A stretch of DNA of 64,000 bases from Neurospora tetrasperma FGSC 2508 (lineage: Eukaryota > Ascomycota > Sordariomycetes > Sordariales > Sordariaceae), in NCBI RefSeq assembly GCF_000213175.1, contig NW_009799179.1:6152337-6216336 (forward strand), read 5' to 3'. The position numbers were made by a program, and so were the translations under genes. The notes beneath the pieces were generated by a model. That model searched no databases. It was not told the DNA's origin and saw only the letters and a list, made by a program, of their open reading frames with translations. The stretch's first letter is position 1, and each line of letters starts with the position of its first letter. Positions 13,058 through 22,886 of the stretch are shown here, in pieces.

Positions 13058-13726
13058 TATTACGGGCAAAGGGTAGATAGTAAATATGAATATACGTAAT
13101 TGTACGAAGGAGAAAGGAAGAGAAGTGTACAGCCGAGTATTTAGAAGGCTGGCCTTATGAGGGCGACCGCCGGCGGGTCTACGGACCCGCGGTAGGTAGC
13201 TGTCAGGACGTAGGAGGAAGGTAGGCTGAGGTGACTACGGTCGTGGCCACACGTAGGGGACGGCAAGTTAGGGGTCAACTCAAAGATGTATTGATAGCTA
13301 CCGACTACAAAGAACGAAGCTCCTTCGAGCCTCTTTTATACCAATGCAAACTCTGCTCCGTCGTGGCTAAGAGTTGTAGAGTCCTGCACTAGCGTGCCGC
13401 CCCAACGCGGCGCCGGATTATCCTTCCCCCGAACCCATCCCGTTGAATGCTCTGATACTGCTGAGCCGAAGACTAGTTAGACGAAAGAGGGCACCGGCCG
13501 TCGCGATGCTTCTGGGCAAGAGCTTGGTCAGACGAGATAGAGCGTCGGTGTTGTAGCGCCGTGGCATCCCTTCCCCGGCGGTCACCCCTTGGCCTCCTGA
13601 TAGTAGCGCTCTAACTAATTAACTGCCGGTAATAATAGTAGCCGGCAGTAATAACAGCGTACGGCAGTCTTAAAAGCTGCTATACGCTGGCACTAGGCAC
13701 AAGGCATATAGGCTAACCCTGTAACA
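13058..13726 (-). repeat. Second LTR of element B (5' LTR in coding orientation), split by a nested insertion
   Basis: Begins TATTACGGGC and ends CCCTGTAACA, followed directly by the TTGCT duplication. It aligns with the LTR at 6110-6372 in two parts, 13058-13200 and 13608-13726, interrupted by a 402-bp insertion and its 5-bp duplication. Removing these leaves 262 bp, against 263 bp for the partner. Confidence 0.9.
13201..13602. mobile_element. Non-RIPed 402-bp solo-LTR-like insertion inside an LTR
   Basis: Bounded by a perfect 5-bp duplication GTAGC (13196-13200 and 13603-13607), with inverted termini TGTCAGGA...TCCTGATA, one mismatch from a perfect TG...CA pair. The uninterrupted partner LTR reads GGCAGCACTC at the site, against GGTAGCGCTC after excision here. 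Base composition is normal and CpA is common, unlike everything around it, so it inserted after the host element was RIPed or escaped as a single copy. It contains a TATA-like TTTTATACC at about 13335. A solo LTR is the simplest reading; a short non-autonomous element is the alternative. Confidence 0.82.
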
Positions 13727-14006
13727 TTGCTATTTAATTTAGAATTAGTTCCTTTTATTATAAATTGCAGTTGTAAAAGCACTTGCTATAGAGTAAAATA
13801 GGGTTAAAAATTGTTTCTATAATAAGTATTATTCTAAGAGTATATTAGTAAGAAGCAAGGAGAGGAAATGAGGGATAGTAATATTAAACTATAATACCAA
13901 GCTTTAGTATAAGTCTATTTTAAATACTCTTACAATTTACACCTATATATAACTTAAATAAAAGTAATTTATACATAAACTATTTATATACAGCTCAGAT
14001 AAAAGG

Positions 14007-14260
14007 TATTATAGAGCTAGCCTACGTATCTTGTACCCAGTACCAACGTACAGCAGCTTCCAAAACTACTATTACTATCGTCACTACTAGTATATTACCA
14101 GCAGCTAGTTAGTTAGAGCGCTGCCTACCGCGGGTCTGCAAGCCCACTAGTAATTACCCTTATAAGGCTAGTCTTCCAACCACTTAACCGCACTTCTCTC
14201 TCTTTTTTCTTTATACAATTACGAATATTTACATTTACTATCTACTCTTTACCTATAATA
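14007..14260 (+). repeat. Inverted solo LTR of the element-B family
   Basis: This 254-bp segment is the reverse complement of the B LTR. It runs TATTATAGAGCTAGCCTA... through the AACGTACAGCAGC and ...GAGCGCTGCCTACCGCGG landmarks to ...CTTTACCTATAATA. The flanks (AAAGG and AGAAG) do not give a clean target duplication, so either it is old or the ends have mutated. Confidence 0.82.
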
Positions 14261-14861
14261 AGAAGGCTTAATATATACAGAATCTTACAAATATCTTATA
14301 ACTATTTAATTATAATATACTAAATAATAAAAATATAAGCAATATAAAAAAATGAATAGTAAGGATAGACTTAAAAGCATAATTGTATAAAACCTCTTTA
14401 TTTTAGATCTAAGTATCATCTTCCAAATCGATTATTCTAGAGAGAAAAAATTAATATATATATATAGAAATTCTTATAAGTTCCTTTTACTAAGAACCAA
14501 TATCTATAAAGGAGTCTTATAAATTTGAATAATAAATCTCAACAATAGCTCTAATAGAATAACTCTTATAGTATTATAAATCCTTTAATATAATGAAATA
14601 TCGCTAAAATATAATCAAAAAAGTATTATCTTTAGAATATTTAGGAAAAAGTAAGACTTTTCAATTATATTGTAGTTATTTTATATTATACGAAAGAAAA
14701 TAAAGAGTATTATAGAAAGGTAAATACACAAAAGATAAAAAATAATTGCATCTATTATACTAAATTTCCACTTTCCTCCAAGTTAGGCTCAGACTGCCTT
14801 TAGCACAATTGGGCAGGGTGAGTGAATGAGATTAGTTGAACGTCTAGTATAAGAGATTACT
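14261..14861. other. Transition from RIPed block to gene space
   Basis: AT-rich sequence continues to about 14,760, then changes abruptly to normal composition (from about CCACTTTCCTCCAAG). No gene is seen. The stop codon of the next gene is only about 100 bp inside the normal sequence. Confidence 0.6.
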
Positions 14862-16988
14862 CTATCTCCCTAATGGAACTGTGGTGGTTTCTGGGGTGTC
14901 GGATGAACCTCCGGCTACCTCCATAGCTGTAAAAACCTCTTTAAACTTGGATGCACCTATGTCCCAGATCAGACCAATATCAGCTACGAAAGTCCAGTAG
15001 TACATCCAGGACTTGGGTCTACCTCAGTTGAAAACGTACCTTGTTCAGTCACAAAATATATTTCGAATGCATTCGACTTATTTTGCCGCTGAACCTCTTG
15101 TCGATAGTTCTTGCAAAACACGTAAAGCTGTATGTTTCTTAACCAAACACGATGCTTGGAACGCCGACTGATCCATGTCGAAGACTGTGCCTGAGCCGTT
15201 ACTGGTAGCATTCGTTTAGTACCTATGGAACAGAGATGTGAGGTTTCTTGTCTCACCAAATGTAGTCCAAACCGGACATTGCTTGAGTTCGCCATCCCAT
15301 ACCGCAGCATGAAGACGAACACCATGGGTTTGCTGATCCTCGTACACAACGAGCGAGTGCTTGTACCCATCGTCCACGATTTGCCTGCACTTCCACGTCA
15401 GCAATGCCTGGATCCCGTTCTCCTAGACTTTAACAACACGTACGCTTGGAAGAGCCGCTTCTCTCTTTGTAATTGAAACTCAGTCGGATTGATTTGAACG
15501 GTTAGCCTGTTGCGCGCCTTGAGCGCGACAAACGTGCAGTAGAAAAGCACCATCTCTGAGGATATATGGGAGTGATTAGCCGGAGTGATCCCATCGCAAA
15601 CTCGGTGCCCTTGAAGCTTACCCTCCCATGTGATGAAGTAAAATGCCGCCCACAGCTTGCTACATTGTTCCGACCGGCTCCAACGTTTAAGCTGCAACGC
15701 GCTGCCTTCGCGCCCGATGCAAAGCTCATGGACCCCATGGGACGAGAACCAGGCTACTTCGCCCTGGAGACTGCGAATAAGAAGGTAAGGAGCTTGATCG
15801 ATCGGGTTGAGGTACGCCACCACAGACGTCCTATCACTATCGAAAGGCCTGAATTGACGTCGTCAGTACCTCTACCTGAGGTTGGAATCTTGCTGACATG
15901 AGTATAAGATAACAGATCGAGAGGTTGCTTCACGTCAGGATGAAGACCATATGGGACGGTCAAGATCATAGACTAACCGCCGGAAGAGAACTTTGGGTTC
16001 TGGGGGTATGGCAAGTTGATCCCGTCGAAAGAATGGGCCGCATGCCTTTGACCTAGTACGCCCTGGAGCATTAGACGCGATTACTCAATCTTTCTCTTGC
16101 AATGCGGTACTCACGGTCTTATATGTTTGAGCTCAGTTCGAGAAGCAAGTGGGAGCGAGAATATTTGTTCGGCCCAATGAGCATTCTGATCCCGTGTAGT
16201 CAGCATACAAGCTGGTAAATCAGACTGAAGGCCGAGACGGACAGGATCGGTAAGAGTTGGCCAAGAAGTTACTATGTCGGCAAGACTCACGGAGCCGACT
16301 TGCTTTGGCAATGGGGCTGCGGAGGTAGTATGGATGTTAGTTGTCCTCGCGGGAAAAGAACCTCAAGCTGGGTCACTTACGAATTCCTCGTTTCTCCCTC
16401 AACTCAACAAGATGGCCACGGAGCGTCTCGAGTATATTTGGATCGAAACATGGAGACCTATGCATAGTTAGAGCACAGTCGTTTCCAAAGAGTTATCGTC
16501 AGAGTCATCAGTCACCTGTTAAGAAGGTACCCTAACATAACCAGAAAGGTATTGTAAAGCACAAAACGCTGGGGAAGCGGAACACCGCCGGCTTCTTGCG
16601 TCATCTTGTTGTACATCTTCCGCCACCGCATTTCCCGAGTAAGTGATATGTCCTCATAGTAACCCAAAATATCGTTCAGGGTACGACACAGGCATGGTAA
16701 AATAATATTCAAGTAGTCGAGAACCAGGGGGACGCGTTCGGTATGAGACTGGGAATTGCTGGCAAGATCGCGAAGCCGCCTGCTCGAGTCCCAAATCCCG
16801 CCCGCCAAGGCGATGAGGTGGCCGTGGAATGACTCCGGGAGCGCCTCCCGTAGTTGCTCTAACGCGACGGCCACATTGGCAGCTCGTTCGGCCTCGTGGC
16901 AACAGCTTTGAAATAGATGTAGCGCGCAGGGTATGTCGATGTTGTTGTGATCCATGACGTCCAGAGAAGCCTGTGGAAAATCGAACAA
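14862..16988 (-). CDS. Conserved fungal protein of unknown function, nine exons
   Basis: My model joins 16516-16988, 16381-16457, 16115-16316, 15948-16052, 15622-15848, 15444-15555, 15257-15384, 15040-15201 and 14862-14956, giving 526 residues with an open frame. Most introns have GT..AG ends and a good branch site (for example TACTAAAC before 15201). The exon edge at 15948 uses a weak GTCTTC donor and is uncertain. Residues 1-158 look helical. The central part carries VVAYLNPIDQAPYL and ELCIGREGSALQLKRW, and later VDDGYKHSLVVYEDQQT and HAAVWDGELKQCPVW, a pattern I recognise as widely conserved in Pezizomycotina without an assigned function. The beta-rich middle could be a PH-like fold, but I cannot confirm this. 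It is the gene nearest the RIPed block, yet its last exons look intact. Confidence 0.72.
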
Positions 16989-18512
16989 ATTTCGATGACG
17001 AATTCAGCCGCGGCCGCCAACGAGTATACATTGGAGAGCTAGTTCGCAGAAAATCGTTGTGGGAGGATATAGCGCTGTCGCCGTCCTTTCTGCTACGGCT
17101 GGTTGTAGCTAGTTAGTATTATAGCTACAGCGAGGATCGAACCGCGACGCAGCGGGGGACGACAAACGAGAGTCAATTGTTTGCGTGACATGTACGTACT
17201 TATACACTACCTAAAAGGGAGACAGTCTCAGCCGATTGACCATCCAAGAATTCTCGGCTGCAGTTGGCTGGCCTGACCAACTTACTTGGCGCCCAACGTA
17301 CAAAACATCAGTAGGTAAGATAGTAAAGCCTTAAGCTCATCCAATATACGCAGACTGGGACAAACCCACAAATGCCCAGTTGGTAGCTGATACCGTGGAC
17401 TGGGAGGCCCTCCGCGAGTTCCGACTGGATATGCTGCACGAAATCCACGGAGATACTATGGGAGTCGAGGAGTCAGTGACCGCCACGAAGGGGCAAAACA
17501 CACACCCTTCAGGGCTGATCGAACTCAAGTGATGCAGTAGATTGACGTCTGCCACTCCATAGCTAGACTATTCGGAAATACTCAGGTCTAAGAAGTTCAC
17601 ACAACTTGAACAGAGGCTGCAGCATAGGCTGCATGATCAGGAAGAGAACAACAGGTATGTTATACGTGGACTAAGATCTGTTGTCTGGTGAGCCTAGCAC
17701 TACATTCGTTCATGGAACCGTTTCGATTTGTCTTCATTTTATATACGAGAACTGTCGACTGTAGTGCGTAGTTAGCCCTCAGTATCACTAACCTCATGTG
17801 AGTAATACCGGGCAGTACTTCTGATCATTATGATCTTTGGAAGAAGGACGTTCGCATCTAACCACGGCTATAGGGGACGGTCTTTGCAAGGCCTCTAGCG
17901 TCAAGTGTGTCCGCAACAAAGCCTGGTGACTATCTTATCATTGAATCACTTGTCTTGACCGAATTCTAGGAAGTATATAATCTTGCGACAAACAACAGCA
18001 ACTGCGCCAAATGGGGCTGTTTTGATCGTTCGAGCAGTAGCCTATATTAACCAGTTCCGCGCCGCCCAAAAAAAAAAAAAAAAAAAAAAAAAAAAGCGTC
18101 AACCAGTATTTGAACCCTTATACGACGTGGGCGATACATCATCGTTGGCCGCGCAATCGTGCAAGTCCATCCATGGCAACTCTTGATCCCCTGCCATTGC
18201 GTGCGCACCTGTTCCCGAATATCAAAAATTGAGATTTGTTGTACAAGCTAGCCAGCGAATAAGCTGACTGGTTCGATAGGTCCCCCAATGGAGGGATAGC
18301 TTTGTCCCTTGATCATAGCAAAGCTCGTGCAAACCATGGCGTAAAAAAGGAAATCCCTTGGCACCGTAACAACACCGTCCGTCCCAAAATACAAGGTCAA
18401 GTAAAGAAAGCCTCGTTTGCTGATCGCAGTGTCTTGCTCCGGTCAAATATCAACGTGAAATTTTCAAGACTGAATTTCGGCGAGCGCAATCGAGTCGGCG
18501 AGAAGGGTTCAT
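16989..18512. other. Intergenic region with one coding-like fragment and an A28 tract
   Basis: No complete gene is seen. From 17338 to 17533 the plus strand has 64 open codons (HPIYADWDKPTNAQLVADTV at its start) preceded by a stop in the same frame, which could be a gene relic. Near 17131 there is an isolated GGTTCGATCC B-box-like sequence on the minus strand without a tRNA around it. The part next to 18512 is likely the 3' UTR of NHP6. Confidence 0.5.
18068..18095 (+). repeat. A28 homopolymer
   Basis: Twenty-eight consecutive A residues between GCCGCCC and GCGTCAACC. It could be a mononucleotide microsatellite or the tail of a retroposed copy. I found no target duplication around it. Confidence 0.9.
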
Positions 18513-19119
18513 TCAGGAAGACTCCTCCTCGTCGGCCTCGGCCTATGCGCCTCATGATCAGTTTCCATTGCTAGTAGAGTTGGGACAATGTAGGGATGAC
18601 TCACGTTGTACGCCTGCTTCTCGTCCTCATAACGCTTCTTGTCGGCAGCAGCCTTGGCCTCGTAGGGGGCACGCTGCTTGTCGCTGAGAGCCTTCCACCT
18701 TTCTCCAAGGATCTTGCCAACCTGACCGAAAGAAACGCCTGGGTTCTCTTCACGGACATTCTCACGCTGCTCATTGGCAAAGAACATGTAGGCAGAGAGG
18801 CCACGCTTCGGGGCGTTGGGATCTTAGATAACGCAGGTCAGCAACAGCAACAAAGAGCTACAAATAGGAACAGCGACCACTTGTATGTTTTGGACCAGCT
18901 GCAACCTAAGCCCACCGCAAGCAGTGCATGCGGGCCTTTTTTATCGAAGCATGACCCTACAAGACAAGCGACCAGGTTGCTACTGGTATGATATGCAAAT
19001 GGGGAACATCATATCAAGCGCTTCGTGGGGAAAGGGTTGGGTTGCGGCAACTCACCCTTCTTCGCGCGGCGTTTCTCGACCTTGCCGGTGGTCTTGCTTT
19101 TGGCGGCGGCCTTGGGCAT
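18513..19119 (-). CDS. NHP6: NHP6-type HMG-box chromatin protein
   Basis: Non-histone chromosomal protein of the yeast Nhp6 family, a nuclear DNA-bending HMG-box protein that assists nucleosome remodelling and transcription. Exons 19056-19119, 18605-18822 and 18513-18542 join in frame to 103 residues. The N-terminus [20 protein letters not shown] is the basic tail. The single HMG box runs from about D22 ([20 protein letters not shown]) to the lysine-rich third helix, and the protein ends in an acidic AEADEEESS tail encoded by the 30-nt last exon. The introns are 233 and 62 nt, with GTGAGT donors. Length and box position match the family (about 93-105 residues). An open frame in the same region beginning MFFANEQ is internal to exon 2 and is not the real start. 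Confidence 0.95.
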
Positions 19120-20890
19120 ATTGTCTAATCTGCAGGTCAAGAATACTGTTAGGATTGGGTTAACAACTGAGACTGTGTCGCGGCGCGTATGAATTGACTG
19201 ATCAAGCCCACGAGTTTCGTTGGTAAACTGCGGCTTGTCCGACTTCAGACAAGCTGCAGAGCGAAAAACACGAGCAGGATATGCGGATGTGTATGCTCGA
19301 TGGCCAGAGCGAGTGCGGCACCCGTAACTGTCGAGACAATTGGCATGCAACTGCTGATGGAAAGGGCAGGCATGCTGCGTCGTCGAAGCATCAATGGATG
19401 CCACATAAGCGACAAAACGTACTTGACTGATTTTTTGCTGAGGATGAGGCTGTTTGATTGCGCGGTGATGCGGCTGTTGAGAGATTGTGCCACCCTGGTC
19501 AGCAATTGCGGTACGTTGTGATGTTTTTCTTGACGCGAGACCGGAGACGTGTGTGTGCAGCGCAAAGTGAGCTCCCGGCGTGGTGCGAAGGTGGCAGGTC
19601 CTATGGAAGCTTTGCGTGGAGACAGCGACGCGCAGAACTCGAGCTGGTGCTGGGAGCGCTGAGCACCAACGCGCAAAGCAACAAGCGTGCACCGGCCTCA
19701 CTTTGGATGGCAACAGCGAGGTGGGCAGTGAGGTTGGCCGGTTGCATAAGACCCAATGGCAGTTCCGCTTGGACGGAGGCAGGCAAAGGCCACAAGGCCA
19801 AATGCCAGATGGGCGCGAGTACTTGTGATTTTGCTGGTGCTGGCTAAGGAAAGGAAGTACTCACATACGCGTGCAATGGGCGTGGGAAATGGGTATCGAG
19901 GTGGGCGTGGTGAGCGGTGCGCTTCGTTTGTATGGGAAAAGAGGAGGGAGTTTTGTGAGAGAGAGGAGGGGGCGACGCCTTTGCCCGGTATTTTACTATG
20001 GGCGGCTGATTGAAGGGGCGGGGGAAGCTCCTTCCTACTTCATAACAAAAAAGGGTGCAGCGCCGGCTGATTTTTGCAGCGTGATTTGGGAGGGAGGCGA
20101 GGGCACCCACTCATTCATCCCTCTTCGGACCGGGCCACTCCAATTGCACTGCAGTCAATGGCTGGCGGTCCTGGCGCTGGCCAAGCGCCAGCAAGGTAGA
20201 GGTACTGGTACATATCCCGCCTCGCCCACTTGCGCCGTGCTTGCGGGTACTGTGTACTTTGCCTGGTTCGTGCTTGAGTGGTGTGCGGAGCGCTTGAGGT
20301 TTCGGCCTGCCAGCTTCCAGTGCAGCAGCTATCCAGCTCGAGCCCGTGCCAATTCCATCTCCAGCTCCCACAGTTCCAGTCCAGCTCCAGCTCCAACTGA
20401 AAAGGCTGGTCAGCTCCCATCCAACTTCAAACAGTTCTGAGGTTTACCCGCGTCACCTAGAGGTCACTCCCGCTTTCTTACAGGCTGCCGCTGCACCTCG
20501 GTCACTCGCTTCAGTTGTTTGATGCCATGCCATCCCATGCCATCCCATCCTCGCCTGGTCTGGATGCATTCGGTGCAGTTGGCTGCCGTGCTTTCTCGGA
20601 CAGGGTCGAGCGCCCAGCTCCCGCCCGGCTTTGGCCTTTTTGGATGAGCACTAGGCGGACTGGCACACACCCGTCACTTTCCTCTCTCACGCAGTCTCCT
20701 CTCTCACTCAACTGTCGTCTCGCTCTTGTCCGTATCCTTTTATTGGGGGCGGTAATCTGCCCTGGTATGAATGCCTGCTTATTACTGAGCGTCAGGGACG
20801 GTCCAAAGAGGACGCCTGGGGGGTGGGCTGCACTTCTCTCATTCCACAAACTGCCCTGCCTTGATCAACTGCCCGTTGGGTACCCAACCC
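19120..20890. other. Long upstream region of NHP6, no gene seen
   Basis: About 1.77 kb between the NHP6 start and the assembly gap. Overlapping open frames on both strands have no recognisable protein features and look like chance frames in GC-rich sequence. It includes a run of AGCTCCAGCTCC-type repeats near 20330-20400 and CCATCCCATGCCATCCCAT near 20530. It probably holds the NHP6 promoter and 5' UTR. Confidence 0.5.
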
Positions 20891-21500
20891 NNNNNNNNNN
20901 NNNNNNNNNNNNNNNNNNNNNNNNNNNNNNNNNNNNNNNNNNNNNNNNNNNNNNNNNNNNNNNNNNNNNNNNNNNNNNNNNNNNNNNNNNNNNNNNNNNN
21001 NNNNNNNNNNNNNNNNNNNNNNNNNNNNNNNNNNNNNNNNNNNNNNNNNNNNNNNNNNNNNNNNNNNNNNNNNNNNNNNNNNNNNNNNNNNNNNNNNNNN
21101 NNNNNNNNNNNNNNNNNNNNNNNNNNNNNNNNNNNNNNNNNNNNNNNNNNNNNNNNNNNNNNNNNNNNNNNNNNNNNNNNNNNNNNNNNNNNNNNNNNNN
21201 NNNNNNNNNNNNNNNNNNNNNNNNNNNNNNNNNNNNNNNNNNNNNNNNNNNNNNNNNNNNNNNNNNNNNNNNNNNNNNNNNNNNNNNNNNNNNNNNNNNN
21301 NNNNNNNNNNNNNNNNNNNNNNNNNNNNNNNNNNNNNNNNNNNNNNNNNNNNNNNNNNNNNNNNNNNNNNNNNNNNNNNNNNNNNNNNNNNNNNNNNNNN
21401 NNNNNNNNNNNNNNNNNNNNNNNNNNNNNNNNNNNNNNNNNNNNNNNNNNNNNNNNNNNNNNNNNNNNNNNNNNNNNNNNNNNNNNNNNNNNNNNNNNNN
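20891..21500. other. Assembly gap (610 N)
   Basis: A run of undetermined bases. Any open frame spanning it is artificial. Confidence 1.
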
Positions 21501-21605
21501 GGGGGGGGGGTGCCATTTTTTTTTTTCCAAAAATCCCCCCCCCTTGGAAAAACGCCCGGGGGGGTCCTCAACCCCCCCCCCCTTTTTCCCCCCCCCCCCC
21601 CCCCC

Positions 21606-21646
<41 letters not shown>
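21501..21646. other. Homopolymer-rich low-quality sequence beside the gap
   Basis: Successive runs of G, T, C and then about 40 A (21607-21646), with no intervening complex sequence. This is typical of a poor contig end rather than real genomic DNA. Nothing here should be annotated biologically. Confidence 0.8.
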
Positions 21647-21650
<4 letters not shown>

Positions 21651-22886
21651 GACTGACGACTTCAACTAGTACGGCCTCACTACCCGCAAGGCGGCCCTCA
21701 TTTCGACTAGGCCATGAAGCTCTGCAAGGGCTTTAGAATGGCTTGTGTGAGACACGCAGTTTGACCAAGCCCCCTGGCTCTCAAGTCTAGCATGACGACC
21801 TGAAATCTCGTGCCATTTCCTTCGTCTCTGCCTGACCTGTTCCCAGAAGATGTTGTGGACGCGTCCAAGGATTGCAAGACGTCGAGACTGCCAAGGTGTG
21901 AATGCAGCATCGTAGGTTAGTATTGGCTTACCAATGGTGTTCTAGCAGTTGTCTCTGAAAGACAAGGTGGTTGAGTTGTGCGGACATTTGCCAACAGTTG
22001 CTTGCTATTGTCAGGTACACCAGTTCTCATCCATTCACATCCATCGTTTCCGCGCCTAGTTCAGGTACGCCAGGTCTGTCGAGACACGAGAGAGCATCGA
22101 GCGGAGCTTCGAGTCGCTACGCTTGTCTTTTGGTACCACAGAACAATCCGTACCACCAAGCTACCAACTGTACACGGTACGGACTACCTATAATACTCGA
22201 ATCCAGGCAGCCTTGTAATGCAGAAGCACGACCGTCGTGCCATGATATGTTTCACGCCAGCTCGTTTGGTGAAGGTTCATCACCCATTACTGCATACGGT
22301 AGTACTCGTGTGCCTACAAAGCAAGGTTTCTAAGTAACCTGCCATCTACTGGACATTTTACTCGTCGGCTGCTTGTTTTCGATCAAGAAGATACAGTACA
22401 AACCTCGGAATACTGTCCCCCTTTGTTCAAATACATTATGGTATCACAGTATGCTTGAACAATGGCAGAGGATAGCGGCGACCAAATCGGGGACAGATAG
22501 CACGCAGCAAGCAAGATCTATTGGTGCTTATTCTTTGAAGAGGACTGCTCAACATGGAAAGGGCGTAAACTGTTATGTTACAACTTTGTTCCCGGCAAAC
22601 AATGACCAACCGCTGAATGCGAACCTTGGCTTTGAAAGAAGCAGAGAGGAAGCCGGGGAATCATTGTCTTTGAAAGCAGCACTCGGACCTAGCGTCGTTT
22701 CTTCAGCAAACGGAAACAGTCTGTATGGCTTTGCAACTTACCCATGGCTACTATGTAACCATGGGTTGTACTAGGTTGTTCAAATGAGGCATCAAGAATT
22801 ATGTCGACATGACTGATTACCCAGAACCTCTCGACTGCCAAGTTGGGTTGTTGCTCCTACAATGTATTGGGTATGTTACTTCTTCA
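21647..22886. other. Intergenic, no gene recognised
   Basis: Open frames of up to 133 codons occur on the plus strand (for example 22373-22774), but their translations show no domain, no plausible intron structure and no compositional signal of coding. The part next to 22887 is probably the 3' UTR of the CENP-H-like gene. Confidence 0.5.

Larger units (their letters stand above)
6110..13726 (-). mobile_element. Complete, RIP-inactivated Ty3/gypsy-like LTR retrotransposon B
   Basis: Two direct LTRs (6110-6372 and 13058-13726, the latter interrupted) bound the element, and the 5-bp sequence TTGCT occurs immediately outside both ends (6105-6109 and 13727-13731), a perfect target-site duplication. 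Inside, minus-strand relics occur in the order expected for gypsy elements: gag-like near 11.7-11.9 kb, reverse transcriptase near 9.07-9.20 kb, integrase near 7.48-7.65 kb. The element therefore reads right to left. Without the nested insertion it is about 7.2 kb. All frames are broken by TAA/TAG codons of the kind RIP creates from CAA/CAG. Confidence 0.9.
1..14760. repeat. RIP-degraded AT-rich retrotransposon block
   Basis: The sequence is overwhelmingly A+T, with TpA everywhere and CpA almost absent (the first 120 bases contain no CA), which is the signature of repeat-induced point mutation (C to T, preferentially at CpA) in filamentous ascomycetes. No long open frame survives on either strand, but translated relics of gypsy-type gag, reverse transcriptase and integrase can be read on the minus strand. 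Composition changes to normal genic sequence near 14,760. The block probably lies in heterochromatin; that is an inference from composition. Confidence 0.93.

Noticed and set aside
1-14760. Mitochondrial DNA or centromere as the source of the AT-rich block
   Set aside because: CpA-specific loss, LTR structure with target duplications and gypsy relics point to RIPed nuclear repeats. A centromere cannot be assessed from 15 kb.
15223-15256. 34-nt intron with a GTGAGA donor in the nine-exon gene
   Set aside because: Too short for a fungal intron. A 55-nt intron from the same donor to a later AG (15202) has a TACTAAAC branch site and restores the frame.
15566-15901. Plus-strand 111-codon frame
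   Set aside because: It is antisense to exon 5 of the nine-exon minus-strand gene, which has clear splice structure.
17110-17200. Possible tRNA on the minus strand (GGTTCGATCC B box)
   Set aside because: The T-arm can pair with one mismatch, but there is no A box, no acceptor-stem partner and no anticodon arm at the right spacing.
18096-18180. Possible tRNA gene followed by a T28 terminator on the minus strand
   Set aside because: The T-stem does not pair and no 5' acceptor strand complements GGTTGACGC. Kept only as a low-interest observation.
19009-19713. Minus-strand 234-codon frame containing the NHP6 N-terminus
   Set aside because: Only its last part (from the ATG at 19119) is coding. 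The upstream portion is 5' sequence in the same frame with no protein features.
20515-21736. Open frames of 200-384 codons through the gap
   Set aside because: They are made mainly of undetermined bases and homopolymers.
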